Source: Mortierella sp. BCC40632
Lineage: Eukaryota > Mortierellomycota > Mortierellomycetes > Mortierellales > Mortierellaceae
DNA length: 64,000 nucleotides
Reading direction: 5' to 3'
NCBI GenBank assembly: GCA_011634665.1
Contig: WAEK01000007.1
Coordinates: forward strand, 2,204,501 to 2,268,500
Positions 36,501-48,276 of the stretch are shown in pieces. Position numbers and translations under genes: made by a program. The notes under the pieces were generated by a model. That model did no database searches. It was not told where the DNA came from and saw nothing but the letters and a program-made list of their open reading frames with translations. Numbering within the stretch: position 1 is the stretch's first letter; every line of letters begins with the position of its first letter.

Positions 36501-38723
36501 CGAAATTGTCCGTATCCAGATGTTCGAGTCGGACATCCAGTGGTTCAAAACATTCCGCCCCAGCGGTTTGGGCTGTGTACTTGTGAGCCAGGATGTATTC
36601 AATCCTGTGCAGGACCGATTGAATCCGTTGCCCATCTCCGGTTGGGTCTTTGTCAAGAGCACGGTTGAGATCATCGCAGAGCACCAGGATTGTCCGTTTC
36701 CATCTACTCTTGCCTACAGTTGCATTCTTGGGATGACTTTTCTTTTTCTCGTGGCCTGACGACTTGAGTTTTTTTCTCTCTGCTTTCGCTCTCTCTCTGG
36801 AGCCAGATGGAGCCGCAATAGAAGCAAGAGAGTGTGATCGAGAAGCTTGTCATACATCTGGCCTCCCCCAAAGGTTCTCGATGTTTGTAGCCATTTGCTT
36901 CAAGTGCTCACTAACAGTACTTGAACGGCCTCCAACATCTACTGAAAACTTGCTTTTGCCCGATGCGAGGTTACCGACCACACTGCTCCAGACCTGTCGC
37001 CTGGCTTTGTTCGCTGCGTTAACTCCTTGAGCTCCGAAGAACCAAGAATACATGAACAGGAGAAAGCTATACGACATTAGAGTTGTCGTGTCGCTCTTTT
37101 CTCTCGGCTTCCAGGTGCTCTGGCAAAAGGTCAGGAAGGGCCGCAACTGGGAGCAAGGACAGGACAGTCTTGTCCCGAAACTCGAATCCTGCCGGAAAGA
37201 CCGACTGGATGTCAAAGGCCATCTTGGTAGATGGATTGATGTAGTGAGTCCCTGATGCGAGCTAAAAAAAAAAAAAAAAAAAAGAGGTGATATTCATTTG
37301 TCAGTAATAGAAAAAAAAAAATAATAAAATAAAATAAAATAAAAATGCAGAGCCATTACCTCATGAACCGCCTTCGTAGCCAGCACCGAGATTTTCCTCA
37401 CAAACCACCGTCATAGCCTCTTGACTTTTCTCTGGGAGAATTCGGATTCTCTCTTTGTCCTCTGTACAAAGATCAGGCCGAAGAACTTGCTGAAGTGTGG
37501 CTGTGCAGGATCGGAGCTGTCTCTGATCGGGTCCAGTCTCTTCCTCCATCTCGTAATCACCATCGCTGCCACCATCATCGCCATCACCGTTTCTTCCGCT
37601 TCCTCTCCTACTACTACTACCTCTTCCTCCTCCTCCACTTGTTCTAGCTGCCGCATCGACTTTATCGTTCGAGTCGGCGCGACCCTTCCTTTTTAGACAG
37701 CTTTTTGGTCTTGGCCTCTTCTTCTGCCTCCCATAGTGACTGAAAGTTTGCTTCGAGGTAGCTGTTCCATTGGTTGACGGTGCCGTCCTTCCCCAATTTT
37801 TGTCCATAGTAGTCCTAGAAAGATCTCGGGCGGCCACGTTGGAGGCTCTTATGGTATCGAAGGCGGACTTTTTGATGCATAGAGGAAGTCTCTTTGTTGC
37901 AATAAGAGACTGGTAGGCTTCCCCTTTGTCTTTGCCCTTTAAGATGCTTCCTTTAATGCGGTTTGCTATGTAGTCATGCCTGCACAGTATCAAGTGGAGA
38001 AGCCATTAGATACACCATGCTTTATGAGGCTATTTCTGCTATCGAGTACTTGAAAAGTACATGTTTAAACATTACCTTGCTTTTTGAAGGCTTCCTGGAT
38101 ATCAGCGTCCGCAGGATCGTCTAACTTCCGTTTTTTAAAACCGCTATAGGTTCTTGGGCCTGTGCGGTAGACCGCCGGGGAGTAGCGGCTATGGTATGGC
38201 TGGGCTGGAGGTTCTCCTGGGGTATGTTGTTGGACCGAGTAGTTCTTGGATGGCACCAATGCCAAACACTCCCTCGTCCCAAGGTAGGAGTCAACGTGTT
38301 GAAGAATACCGATTGACATTGTCGAGTCTTCGCTCCTGAAGACCTTTGTCTTTTTCGGGTGGAGAAGACAAAAATGTCAACGTGTAGCTCTGATGACAAT
38401 AGTCGGAAATGCAGGTTGCTGTGGGGTGGGATGTCAACTGATGTGTCTCCAATGGTAAGAGTGAATAGAGGGTTTCGAGATGCAGTGTTATTGAGAAGAC
38501 TTTGCACGATCGATGTTGTCGCTGGTACCCGAGATGTTTCAAGTGGAGCCATGTCGACGACGATGCCCTGTCGGCAGAGTGTCTCCATCGTACTTGCCCT
38601 GTTTTCCAATTGACAGTGGTCAAGGGACAGAGTACTCTCCAGTCTGGGTGCAAGAGCAGGGTCATGCCTCTCTAGCATGCTCCTCCAGACTCTCAAGAGT
38701 CCTGCGCTGTGATCTCTTTGCAA
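33534..38723 (-). pseudogene. Second Fanzor (TnpB-like) gene, frame-disrupted
   Basis: Minus strand, upstream of the fusion gene and the same orientation. Fragments in order: N-terminal part 38723-38076 (possible internal ATG at 38678; HVDIFVFSTRK, then after a frame change SIGILQHVDSYLGTRECLAL); an exon region 37985-37361 with Lys- and Gly-rich parts; 37264-36850 (THYINPSTKMAFDIQSVFPA and later helices); an acidic repeat region; an intact stretch 36087-34804 of over 420 codons with a coiled coil and RuvC-I VFAGTDPGIRTM (Asp codon 34893-34891); a helical region to 34231; and a C-terminal part 33956-33534 with zinc-ribbon Cys (TCAEC, ECTNSQC) and RuvC-III Asp in SRDVNAAV (33743-33741). The frame must change at least at 38351-38355, 38081-38085, 37797-37801, about 34575 and 34012-34015. 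It differs from the other copy in N-terminal region and has no XPG domain. Confidence 0.75.
36130..36530 (-). repeat. Three 46-residue acidic repeats with FDDWD core
   Basis: Within the second Fanzor-like gene, the motif FDDWD occurs three times at exact 46-residue spacing (NFGGVNFDDWD, DLEGIDFDDWD, NLEGSDFDDWD), each followed by a Glu-rich stretch and, in the first two, VKEP. Such acidic, tryptophan-containing repeats resemble protein-interaction or activation motifs. I know no named domain for them. The frame is intact across all three units, then meets a TGA at 36114-36112. Confidence 0.75.
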
Positions 38724-38864
38724 AAGAATAATTCAGTGTTGACTCCTAAAGAGCAAAACGATGTAGTAAATATTTAGCAAGGTGTCAAGTTGAACTGTTG
38801 GGGGTCCTTTTTGTGCTTTCTTTTATTCTTTGCCCTACCATGATAAAAAGAGGAAGAGAGAGCG

Positions 38865-38965
38865 TGTATGTGTGTAGTAGTGTATGTGTATAGTGTGTAG
38901 TGTGTAGTGTGGATTGTGGATTGTGGATTGTGGATTGTGGAGTGTGGAGTGTGTGTGTGCAAGGA
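38865..38965. repeat. GT-rich short tandem repeats
   Basis: Runs of GTGTAGT units are followed by four GTGGATT units (about 38910-38940), then GTGGAGT and a short GT run. Imperfect and non-coding. Confidence 0.8.
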
Positions 38966-39360
38966 AAGAAAAAGGTCAAGTTCAAGCAGAGCTCTCTTCT
39001 CTCTCTTCTCTCATTGTTGAATCCTCTAGTGCGCTGCACTTTGCATCTTCTCACTTTTAATTTGTCGGTGCCAGAATGGCGCTGGGAAAAAATATGAATC
39101 ATTCTTTTTTCCTCACGCTTCAGGGGGACCATGCGCAGTGCACGGTCTTCAAACTGACATAATCATGAACTGTATGGAGAGAGAGAAAGAGAAGAGGAGA
39201 GAGAGAGAGAGAGCTTTTGAACACACATTCCTCAGACTTAAGCTGTTCGTTACGTAGTAGCTCTATTTTTGCATAGCTAGCTGTGGCACGCAGGACCAAG
39301 CACTTGTATTCAAACTCCTGCCCTTGCTGAATTGAATATTTCTCAAATTGACCTCTTTTC

Positions 39361-39824
39361 TAAACGGTCCTTTTTTCAAATCCTACTTTTCCTCGAAATA
39401 GCCCTTTTTTTCAAATCCTACTTTTCCTCGAAATAGCCCTTTTTTTCAAATCCTACTTTTCCTCGAAATAGTCCTTTTTTTCAAATCCTACTTTTTCTCG
39501 AAATAGTCCTTTTTCTAAATAGTCCTTTTTTTCAAATCCTACTTTTTTCTAAATAGTCTTTTCAAAATCCTACTTTCGAAATAGTCCTTTTTTCAAATCC
39601 CTACTTTTTCGAAATAGTCCTTTTTCAAATCCTACTTTTTCGAAATAGTCCTTTTTCAAATCCTACTTTTTCGAAATAGTCCTTTTTTCAAATCCTACTT
39701 TTTCGAAATAGTCCTTTTTTCAAATCCTACTTTTTCGAAATAGTCCTTTTTTCAAATCCCTACTTTTTCGATATAGTCCTTTTTCAAATACTACTTTTTC
39801 TAAATAGTCCCTTTTTGAAATAGT

Positions 39825-39826
<2 letters not shown>
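39361..39826. repeat. T-rich minisatellite, about 32-bp unit, about 13 copies
   Basis: Tandem units have the consensus CGAAATAGTCC, T5-7, CAAATCCTAC and T4-5, with length variants and truncated units in the middle. The plus strand is almost free of G apart from the AGTCC core. Many units contain the palindrome TTTCGAAA. The right end passes directly into poly-T and (GA)n. No open frame or spacer diversity. Confidence 0.9.
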
Positions 39827-39855
<29 letters not shown>

Positions 39856-39885
39856 GGGTCTGTCCGACCAAAGTGGATGAAATGA

Positions 39886-39888
<3 letters not shown>

Positions 39889-39952
<64 letters not shown>
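39889..39952. repeat. (GA)n microsatellite
   Basis: About 32 uninterrupted GA dinucleotides, the longest such tract in the window, immediately after the minisatellite and poly-T. Confidence 0.95.
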
Positions 39953-39954
<2 letters not shown>

Positions 39955-40252
39955 GACGAATGAGTAGATTCAGAATGCACTCTCTTTATGGTCGGTGCAT
40001 TAGGACACTCAGCCCCTCTCGTGACTGCTCAAAAGATACATCGATGACCTCAGTGAAGTAAGTGTGTGTGGGTGAGCAGTTATTTTTAATAGGACTAAAG
40101 AGGTAAATGGTAGTATCGACAGATGTGGATTCTTTACAAAGACGGATGTATGTAAGGTGAAAAGAGGAAAGACGAAAAGAGAAAGAAAAAATAAAAAAAC
40201 CTAACGACTCTAGTACTTCTCAGAAGGTACAAGCAGATAACCGAAATTTGCC

Positions 40253-42388
40253 TCACTTAAAGTCGGAGCGTGGAGCAACACCCTTCTCGGCCATGATCTC
40301 TTCGATCGAACGTGCCCTCGTCTCTGGGACAAAGAAGAAGGTGTAAGCGAATCCGATCGCTGTGAAGGCTGCGAACAAGATGAAGGTTCCGTTGCCCAAA
40401 CCCTGGTTCAATGAAGGGAAAACGAGACCAATAACAAAGTTGGTGCCCCAGTTCACAGACGTAGCCACACTGGAAGCAGCCGAGAGAGCATACGTAGGCA
40501 ACAGCTCGGAAAGCAACAACCAAGGGATGGGACCCAGACCGATGGCAAAGCTGGCAGTATACAAAAACACGGCCACCACCACAAGGACACCCACATCAGC
40601 ATATGCGCCAATGACCAACAGGATAGAAGAGCCCGAAACGCCTGCAAAGGAGATCAACAACAAGGTACGACGACCGACTCGATCGATCAGGTAGACGGAG
40701 GCCAAGGTTGCGAGCAAGTTGCAGCACGAGACACCGACGGTAATATACTTGGAGTTGCCTGCACCGAAGACATCGCCCAAGAACGATGTTGAGTAGTAGA
40801 TAAGACCGTTGATACCAGAAGCCTGTTGCAAAAAGTGGATCAAGATACCCATAATCGCAAGACCACGGCATTCGGAGGTGAACAAGCGAGCAATGCTATA
40901 CGAGTGGGGGCTTCCATTTCGAGTGGCAGTCTCGGCAACAGCATCAGTTTTGGTCGAGATATCCTCAAAGGCAGAGTCTTGGTTCGTGTTCGCGGGACGG
41001 TTCTCAGTGTTACCCAAGAGCAGCTGGACCATATCAGAGAACTCGTGTTCAATGTTGGTATTGGATCCACGGAGCTTCTGGAGCGCAGAACGGGCCTCTT
41101 CCAATCTGTTCTTCGACACCAAGAAACGTGGGCTCTCGACAATAGAAGGCATCAAGAAGATCTGGATCAGAGGTGGGATACCGTTGATGGCCAAAAGGAT
41201 ACGCCAGCGAGGAGGGTAGCTAAGGCCGAGACCGATGAGGTTCGAGAGCAAGATACCGACGACAATAAGAAGCTGGAACATGGTGCCCATGGTACCACGA
41301 CCTTTGATAGAGGAGATCTCGCCCAGGTACGAAGGAGCAATGACACCTCCGAGGCCACATCCGAAGCCGATGACGATACGACCGACAATGAACTGTGCCT
41401 GGTGATAAGTCAAACCAAGGAGAAGGGCACCGATAATAAAGAAGATGTTGCTAATGAACATGGCTCGGAGACGACCATAAACATTCTGAACAGTGCCTCC
41501 GATCAGACCGCCCGCAAGAGCTCCCAGACAGAAAGAACCGACTGCAAAGCCCTGAGGAGAAGAAAATAAAACAATAAAATAATATAAAAAAAGTCAAGAA
41601 AGACGGTTTTAGTAAGTAAAGAGTCTCAACGTCAAACAGCACGGGTTCACAAGCACGGGCGGTATGTGTGGAGGTATGTTTGTGTGGGGAAAAAAAAAAA
41701 AAAAAAAAAAAAAAAAAAGCCCAAACCAACCCTCCTCGAACAAAGAGAGGAAGGGTGGTGGGGTTTTTAGCACTAAAAGAATAGAAACACGAATCCTGCA
41801 CATGTGGCCACGACAGTGTCAGATCCGGTCGATGACCACCCAACAGGCAACACCCACACAGTAAGGTGCCAAGATCGAATAACACAACAGTGTGATGTGA
41901 GGGCGAGCACAGCTGGGGAGAACTTTTTTTTCTCCTTCTTCTTCTCGCCTCACCAGTACGCTGGTCAGGTCTGTGTTGAACCATGCATAATGTGAGACCA
42001 ACAAAAAATAATCGTCGACACACTTTTTTTTTAAAATCCCCACACTTGTGTTGTCTGATCCTGCTCGTGTGAGTTGTGAAATGAGGAGAGAAAGAAGGCA
42101 CTGGGCAAGGGAAAGAGTTCGAACAAACAAACAAAAAAAAAATGAAAAGAAAGAAAGAAAAAAAAAACAAAGTAAACTTACCCAGAGAAGATCTGCAAAC
42201 TCAAAGCAGTTAGGGAAACCACCTTGGATTGTATATGGATCGGGACCGCAAGCACCGTTCTTGCCTCGGATAGCATTCTCTGGGACGTTGGGCGAGCCGA
42301 TGACATAGCCGCAAGACAGAGCGGTCAACGCACTCACAAGGCCACAGTAGACCATATATTTGGGGAACCCCACTTCTCGGGAGTCCAT
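40253..42388 (-). CDS. MFS sugar (hexose) transporter, SLC2 family
   Basis: Two exons, 42388-42182 and 41551-40253, separated by a 630-nt intron and joined in phase, give 501 residues with about 12 membrane segments. The plasma-membrane sugar-porter signatures are clear: GRLRAMF after TM2, YLGEISSIKGRG after TM4, ESPRFLVSKNR after TM6, the substrate helix QQASGINGLIYYS (TM7), DRVGRRTLLL, GPIPWLLLSELLP (TM10) and VPETRARSIEEI after TM12. The loop between TM3 and TM4 and the first exon (CGYVIGSPNVPE) resemble metazoan GLUT-like facilitators as much as yeast Hxt proteins. Glucose or another hexose is the likely substrate and the exact sugar cannot be told. The intron is unusually long for this window and contains a poly-A of about 27. 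Confidence 0.9.
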
Positions 42389-44546
42389 GCTTGGGAAGGA
42401 TTAGGACCGTGTAGACGATTTAGGTGATAATAGAGTAGGCAATGGAATAAGCCTTTTCTTTTGATAAAAAAATAAAGATAGTGGCCAAAGGGGTGTTGTA
42501 CAATGGTAAAGGAGGAAAGGAAATAGGTGAGGTAGGGAGAGAAAACTGAAGGGAAAAAAATAAAGGTGTCGTGATGGGATTAGGAGAAGGGGCAGAGTCA
42601 GTGGTGTGGGGAGTGGAGGAACAAGAATCGACTAGTGCCTTGTGGGGTTGATGACTGTAAAAAAAAAGAAAGTGTGACGGGGAGGTTGAAAGTAAGAGTG
42701 AGATGGAATGAGAAAACAGGAAGAAAAAAAAAAGGTGGAAGAGGAAAGAAAGAGCGAAAGGAAAAGAAAGAATGAAAGGAAAAAGAGAGATCAGTTTCAA
42801 TGGAAACCGTCGATATCCCGGATATGTATTTATATGCAATATCACGGACTTTTTTTTTTTTTTTTTTTTTTTTTGAGGAAGAAGCCTGTCCTTTCTGGTA
42901 CCCAACTCTCATTCGCTCAAACATCTCCCTCTTTTTCTTTTTTTCTTTTTTTTTTTTTTTTTTTTTTTCTTTTCTTTTTTTCATTCACTCTCATTTCTTT
43001 CTCTGTGGTTGCAGCCGTGTCTGAACTCGAATCTCAGCGGGTGCCTTCTTCTGGCAAGGCAGGGGGGGAGGACGAGGGCTTTGGCTCTCTGTGTCCGTTG
43101 CAGAGTGGAGGCAGACCAGTGTCCCGTGGGGAAGCGATGCTGAGAAAGAAAAGAGACAGAGACCGGGGAGACAAAAAAGCGGTTCAGTCACTATCTTTGG
43201 GCCCGGCTGTCGGAAAAAGGGCATTGCAGCTGGCCGTCTGGGTGTATACGTTATCATCGTTCTGAACGACCCGGTACATCTTTGGATATACCTCCCGTCT
43301 CTTTGGCCTTTGCTCTGGCGGACAAACGAGGCGGTTATCGAAGAACGGTGGGACAGCCGGGGTCTCCATTGTCTACTATTGTCGTCCAAGACTCGTATCG
43401 CTCGCTCTAAGACACTGCGTAACTAAACCCCGACAACGGCCAGATACAGGGGATATATACGTGCCGTTTTCCCTAGCCTGCTGGTGACATCTATCGTGTG
43501 GTATGCATATTGACAGCCAGAGGGCTCTCTCTATCGCGATATCGCCTCCCTCCCCAACTTAATAAGTTGTCCGTGGACATTGGGCACGAGTCTTGGCTAC
43601 CATCTGACAAGTGTGTTAATCCAGTCCAGCAAATTTAATCCTTCTTCCCATACCCTTCTCACTCTTCCACTCTCTCTCTCAGCTCCCACTTGGTTCTTGG
43701 GCGGAGAGGCGGAGGATACAATAGGGGACTCTGTGTTGTTTCTTTCCCCCGTGCAAACAAAGGCAGGATGGACGATCATTATCCCCGATGAATATTCAAA
43801 AGAGTTGTCCAAACGTTTGCGGAACCTGAAAGTAGAAACCGACTTGGGCCTTTGTTAAACAAACACCGGGGCCTACTCTCTCGGTCCAAGGGTCCGGATC
43901 AAATACGGCCAGGAAATGGATTGGCACACGGAATCGGGCAGATTCCCATTTGCAGTTCCGGCGAAGCATTCCGTCAAGACAGACCCAAGGCAACAGGCCA
44001 TCTACTGGCAGAGTCTCATTACATCGGCACGAGCTCTTGCATGTCGTTCAACCCGCGGAAGGGAGGAGGTAAGAAAGAGGAGGGGGGAGAGGACAGTTAC
44101 CCAACCAAACCCGGCCTTACGGAGAACGAATTCCTTCTGTCTTTCACCTTGCCCAACGGTGGCCGAGTGAATGGAGGCGGATCGAGATAGATATTGAATC
44201 GACAAGTAGAATGTACTTTTTCCCAACACCAACAACCCCTTTTCTTTCTTATCCCCCACACTCAAAGTCATATCTCCAAAATCTTCTCCACAAAACCCTC
44301 TACTGAAATCCCTCCACTGTCGAAAGAAGCGGCTCTATCTCTGGCTGTATACTCTCTCTCTGTATACTTAGTGCCTAAATGATGTGCTGTTTGCTTCTAT
44401 ATCAGATGAGACTGTGGGACTCAAGTACAAAGTAAAACTCTACCTTTCCACGGAGCGTCATTCTTTCAGACTAGAAGGAGTGCGATTACGCTCAACACCA
44501 GGCCGGGATTGTTCAACAACAGCCGTTTTGTTCCTTTTACTTTTTC

Positions 44547-44587
44547 TTTTCTTTTCTTTTCTTTTCTTTACTTTACTTTACTTTTTG
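44547..44587. repeat. (CTTTT)n / (CTTTA)n short tandem repeat
   Basis: About five CTTTT units followed by CTTTA units. Simple pyrimidine-rich repeat with no coding potential. Confidence 0.85.
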
Positions 44588-45310
44588 TTGTAGTCTACAT
44601 ACTCCAACTTTTCTGGAGCAAAGGGGAAAGGAGGAAAGGGTTAGCGAGTGAGGTGCAGGGATTGTTCAGCAAGGGCATTTAAGGAGGGAAAAAAAGGTGA
44701 AGTAAGGAAAGATGGACAGTGCTAAGGAAAGAAAAAAAAAAAGCAGTAGGGCAAAAGTAATCGGCAAGGCCAAGGGGTTGGCTAATCCTTGCAACACAGA
44801 CCAGAGTATCTCAACAAAACGGATAAAGCAATCATTAGCCCACCTGCAGTAAAGAAAGCCGAAAAGCCTCTCGCAACCTGAGGGTTCTCTATTTTTTTTT
44901 TTTTTTATTTGAGCAGGGGGGCATCTCGAGGAGACTGATTGCCAAAAAGAGTAGACCTGGACTCTTCGTCATGGGCTCTCGACAGGTCAACCAATCCGAT
45001 CCATAAAGTGAGGCGGAAATGAGCGGACTGTTAGCCATGCGAGATTATGGTCTGTCCTGCATCACCCTGATACAACTCAAAAGGCCAAATCCACATAGAA
45101 GAAGAGGAAGAAGAAAAAAAAATGGCCGGATGAACGATCTGCCTCTATGAGAGGGTTAAACGCCTTCCTCCCCTCCCTTCCCCAATAGAAATCGTCAGAG
45201 CTTTGGAAGTACCCTCCTGTTAAACGTCAGGTCATTTCTTCTAGCTTAAGGGCATGATTCAAGGTTCTCAGACCGTCAGACGACTACGACGAGTAAACAT
45301 GGAGCATCTG

Positions 45311-45343
<33 letters not shown>

Positions 45344-45570
45344 TTGAGGAGTACGCTTGAATTGGTTAAGTCACTCTGGTTTTTATCGGGATCTTGTGTG
45401 GTCTGTGGTGTGCACAGCTCAGAGAACGATAAGATTGTTTGGTGAGAACAAGTGGCAGCTGACTGGCTATTGTCACGATATTCTCTTGATATGAACTATT
45501 TCCTGTCTTTCTCCCTAGTTTGTTTTGTTTGTATGTGTTGCCATGTGCACAGATTGTTCAAGGGGTGTCT

Positions 45571-45571
45571 C

Positions 45572-45604
<33 letters not shown>

Positions 45605-45712
45605 TCCGGACTGGGTTTCATCCTTACCCGCGAAGGAAGAGGGAAGAGGAAGGAAGAGGGAAGAGGGAAGAGGGAAGAGGAAGAGGAAGGGAGAGGGAAG
45701 AGGGAAAAGGTC
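45571..45712. repeat. Poly-A tract followed by purine minisatellite
   Basis: A run of 30 A is followed, about 30 bp later, by imperfect GGAAGAGGGAAGA repeats up to about 45712. Purine-only on the plus strand. Confidence 0.8.
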
Positions 45713-48276
45713 GTCTCTTACAGAATCTGCTCAGACCCCCTCTCTCCAACAAGGTTAACTGGAATGGTCTCCGTAGAAGAATAGTTTAAAGATCTTTGGG
45801 GCTCTTGGGATCCAGACGCGTCTGGCTACGTGCCAATGGGCCTGGGTATCTCTTTTTCTCTCTTTCTTGCTCTCTGTCTCTCCTTTCCTCAGGGCCGAAC
45901 CAGGAGGGAGGAGATCGCCTGATTGCGCCCGTCCAATGAGGAGCCCGGATTTCGCATCCGACGCGAAGTATCTAAAAAGGCTAGAAAGAGGGAGAGAAAT
46001 CCCATGAACACAGAGAAACACGCAGAGACTTTTATACTCTAGGAGTTGACAAGTACGGGCTGTGGGGTGGAGTGATACAGGATCATGCAACTTTGGGCGA
46101 AGAAGAAAAAAATCGGAGGTCGCTTTCACGCCCACAAAACAACAAGACATAATGAGGGGTGAATCAGACCGCGTTCAAGAAAGAAAGAACGAAAGAAGGA
46201 AAGAAGGAATGAAAGAAAGAAAGAAAATAAATAAATAAACGAAAAATTGTCCAAGCGCACAGCCAAAAGACTGCGGGCGATTATCTGGATTGACCAAGAG
46301 ATATGAATCTTGACCATCCCTCGGGCGCGCCTTCTCCATATCGATGGCAATGACTCTGCTGTTGAAGTTGCTCACACATTCAAACTCTCATACTCTCACA
46401 CTCTCACACACGACCTCTCTCATCCACCTACTTATCCAAACTTTTCCTCGCTTCTTTTTCTTCTTTTTCTACCTATGCCCCTTTCGTCGCCCGCGTGCCC
46501 TTTTTCATAGCAGTGACACACAGGGAGTGCGAAGCAATCAGGCGACTCGTTGAGTCTGGGTTCCTGGATGGATATCGTACGATCGCATTTTTTATTTTTC
46601 AACAAGGTCTTAATGCGTGTTTCTATCTCAAGGTTCTTTGTAATGGGAGCCTCTTTAGCTCAAAGTACCAGGGAAAGGAACAGAGTCCAACAGCAGAGTA
46701 GATGGCTGTTGTAATGCTGCATCGGCGGTACAATTTGGATCTAGTCTGTGAATCTAGGCTGTCCAGAACCTCGGCGCAATAGGCGGTGTATGATTCTGGG
46801 GACCATGGAGGGTAGAGAAGAGCACCTGGGTATGCGAGGTGACTGCAAAGTAGAGGGAAGAAGAGAGGGTTTGCTCAAAATGCAAAGCTTATTGTCCCCT
46901 CAACATACATTCTTATCCACGGTAAGGTTGGGGGAGTCTGCCCATGTCATGGAGAGAAGGGAACCACATGTCGGCGTCCCATACACTCGTCGGGTTCGGT
47001 CGAGTCATCCTCATCAGTCTGATGGACCGTGACCGTTGGCACAGCAGTCGCAGTGGCTCGATACTTTCCCCCCTGACTCCCTATCCTCTCCTCGCCTCTC
47101 CTCAAACACACGTAGGCGTGTGGAGTGTGGTGATGTGCAGCACCCGTTGGCGGCAAGCGACCCAAGACAGCTGGCAACAAAAGAGAGAGAGAGAGAGAGA
47201 AAAAAAGAGAGAGAGAGAAAGGAGGGGGTGTGTGTGGACTCGTTTTGGACATCCAGAGCACATGTGTGTAACGCGGCACAAGGGAGGCCAAGCAGAGGGG
47301 ACCATTGTCACAGTGCGCATTGCAGGCGCAGGAGGAATCAGGCCACTTGCCTCACCACACTTGGTTTGGGTCTGCAGTAGCAGCAAGCTTAAAATTTTTT
47401 TATATTTCGCCTGCCGCAGATGTCAGGCCACACGCGGAGAGAGGATTTGGAGATGTGGAAGGTCAGACCATCTTGCCAAAGAAGCGATCTCGCCATGCGT
47501 GTTCATGCTCTGTCATATAAAAGGACTGCTGCAGCCCTTTCTTGTTGCCGCCTCTTTCCCTTCTCTCTCTCTTTCTCTCTTTTCTCTCTCTTTCTCTTTT
47601 TCTTTCATTTTCTCTTTCTCTCTCTCTCTCTCTCCCTCCTTTTACAAACCTTTTGCCGTTACTTTGGCTGCCCACTGTTCTTGATTTTTTTCTTTTCCCG
47701 CCCTCTTTCCTTCTTTCTCGACCTGGGAACCATACCCGCGATCTTGGCAATCAACGCAGCCCAACACGGACGGACAAACTTCTCCACCTCCTCCACAGCC
47801 AAGGTCTGCAGTCATCGATCCTGCAGCCCCCCTTTCCGACGGCTGACACCGCAGCGCAAACGTGATACAAGTCCCCGGCAACACCAGCCCAGCCAACGCA
47901 GCTTTAAAAAAAAAAAGAGAAGAAAAAGACGGCGCCCAACCAAATAGAGTCTACCCCAAACGTAAAACGACAGGGCCGTCAGGAACATCATACGATTTTA
48001 TTTTATTATTCTTCTCCTTGTCTGGCAAATCGATCGTCCGGCAACCGTTTCTCGCACAAACACCTACACATACACAACAACAACAACAGCACACTTTTTT
48101 TTTTCCGGCACCTTCGGCTTCTTGGACTTTGCTGAGGGTCGATTCTCAACCCCCTCCTTTCCAAACGTTGCATGCCCTTCGGCTTCCCCACGACTCGGTC
48201 CCACAAGGCACACGTTTAGATATATTCACTCCGGAGCAGGGTGCACGTCCTCCTGGCCTCGATCTCTCCATCTTAG

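Larger units (their letters stand above)
38724..40252. other. Repeat-rich intergenic region
   Basis: About 1.5 kb between the Fanzor-like gene and the sugar transporter. It holds a GT-rich tract (38865-38965), GA tracts near 39178-39212, a T-rich minisatellite (39361-39826), a poly-T of about 29 (39827-39855) and a long (GA)n run (39889-39952). No gene is seen. No terminal inverted repeat that would bound a mobile element was found by eye. Confidence 0.6.
42389..48276. other. Long region with no recognisable gene
   Basis: About 5.9 kb between the sugar-transporter start and the INSIG gene start. Many short open frames exist on both strands (for example near 42991-43426, 46944-47684 and 47420-47947), but they are low in complexity or overlap each other and show no domain. 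The stretch holds poly-T tracts near 42850-42874 and 42949-42968, pyrimidine-rich tracts, a (CTTTT)n block at about 44547-44587, poly-A at 45571-45600, a GAGGGAA-type repeat at about 45640-45712, and a purine block at about 46176-46240. Both neighbouring promoters must lie at its ends. Confidence 0.5.

Noticed and set aside
29109..39360. Terminal inverted repeats or target-site duplications bounding the Fanzor pair
   Set aside because: Looked for in both flanks by eye and none was convincing. Element ends cannot be set from this sequence alone.
39361..39826. CRISPR-like tandem repeat
   Set aside because: Units are contiguous with no unique spacers, vary in length, and lie in a eukaryotic genome. 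It is a minisatellite.
42991..43426. Open frames on both strands near 43 kb
   Set aside because: Low-complexity Pro/Arg/Ser-rich translations with no recognisable family. Likely chance frames in GC-richer DNA.
46944..47947. Pyrimidine-rich open frames near 47 kb
   Set aside because: Translations are mainly Ser/Leu/Phe or Lys/Arg/Glu from CT/GA tracts, with no domain.
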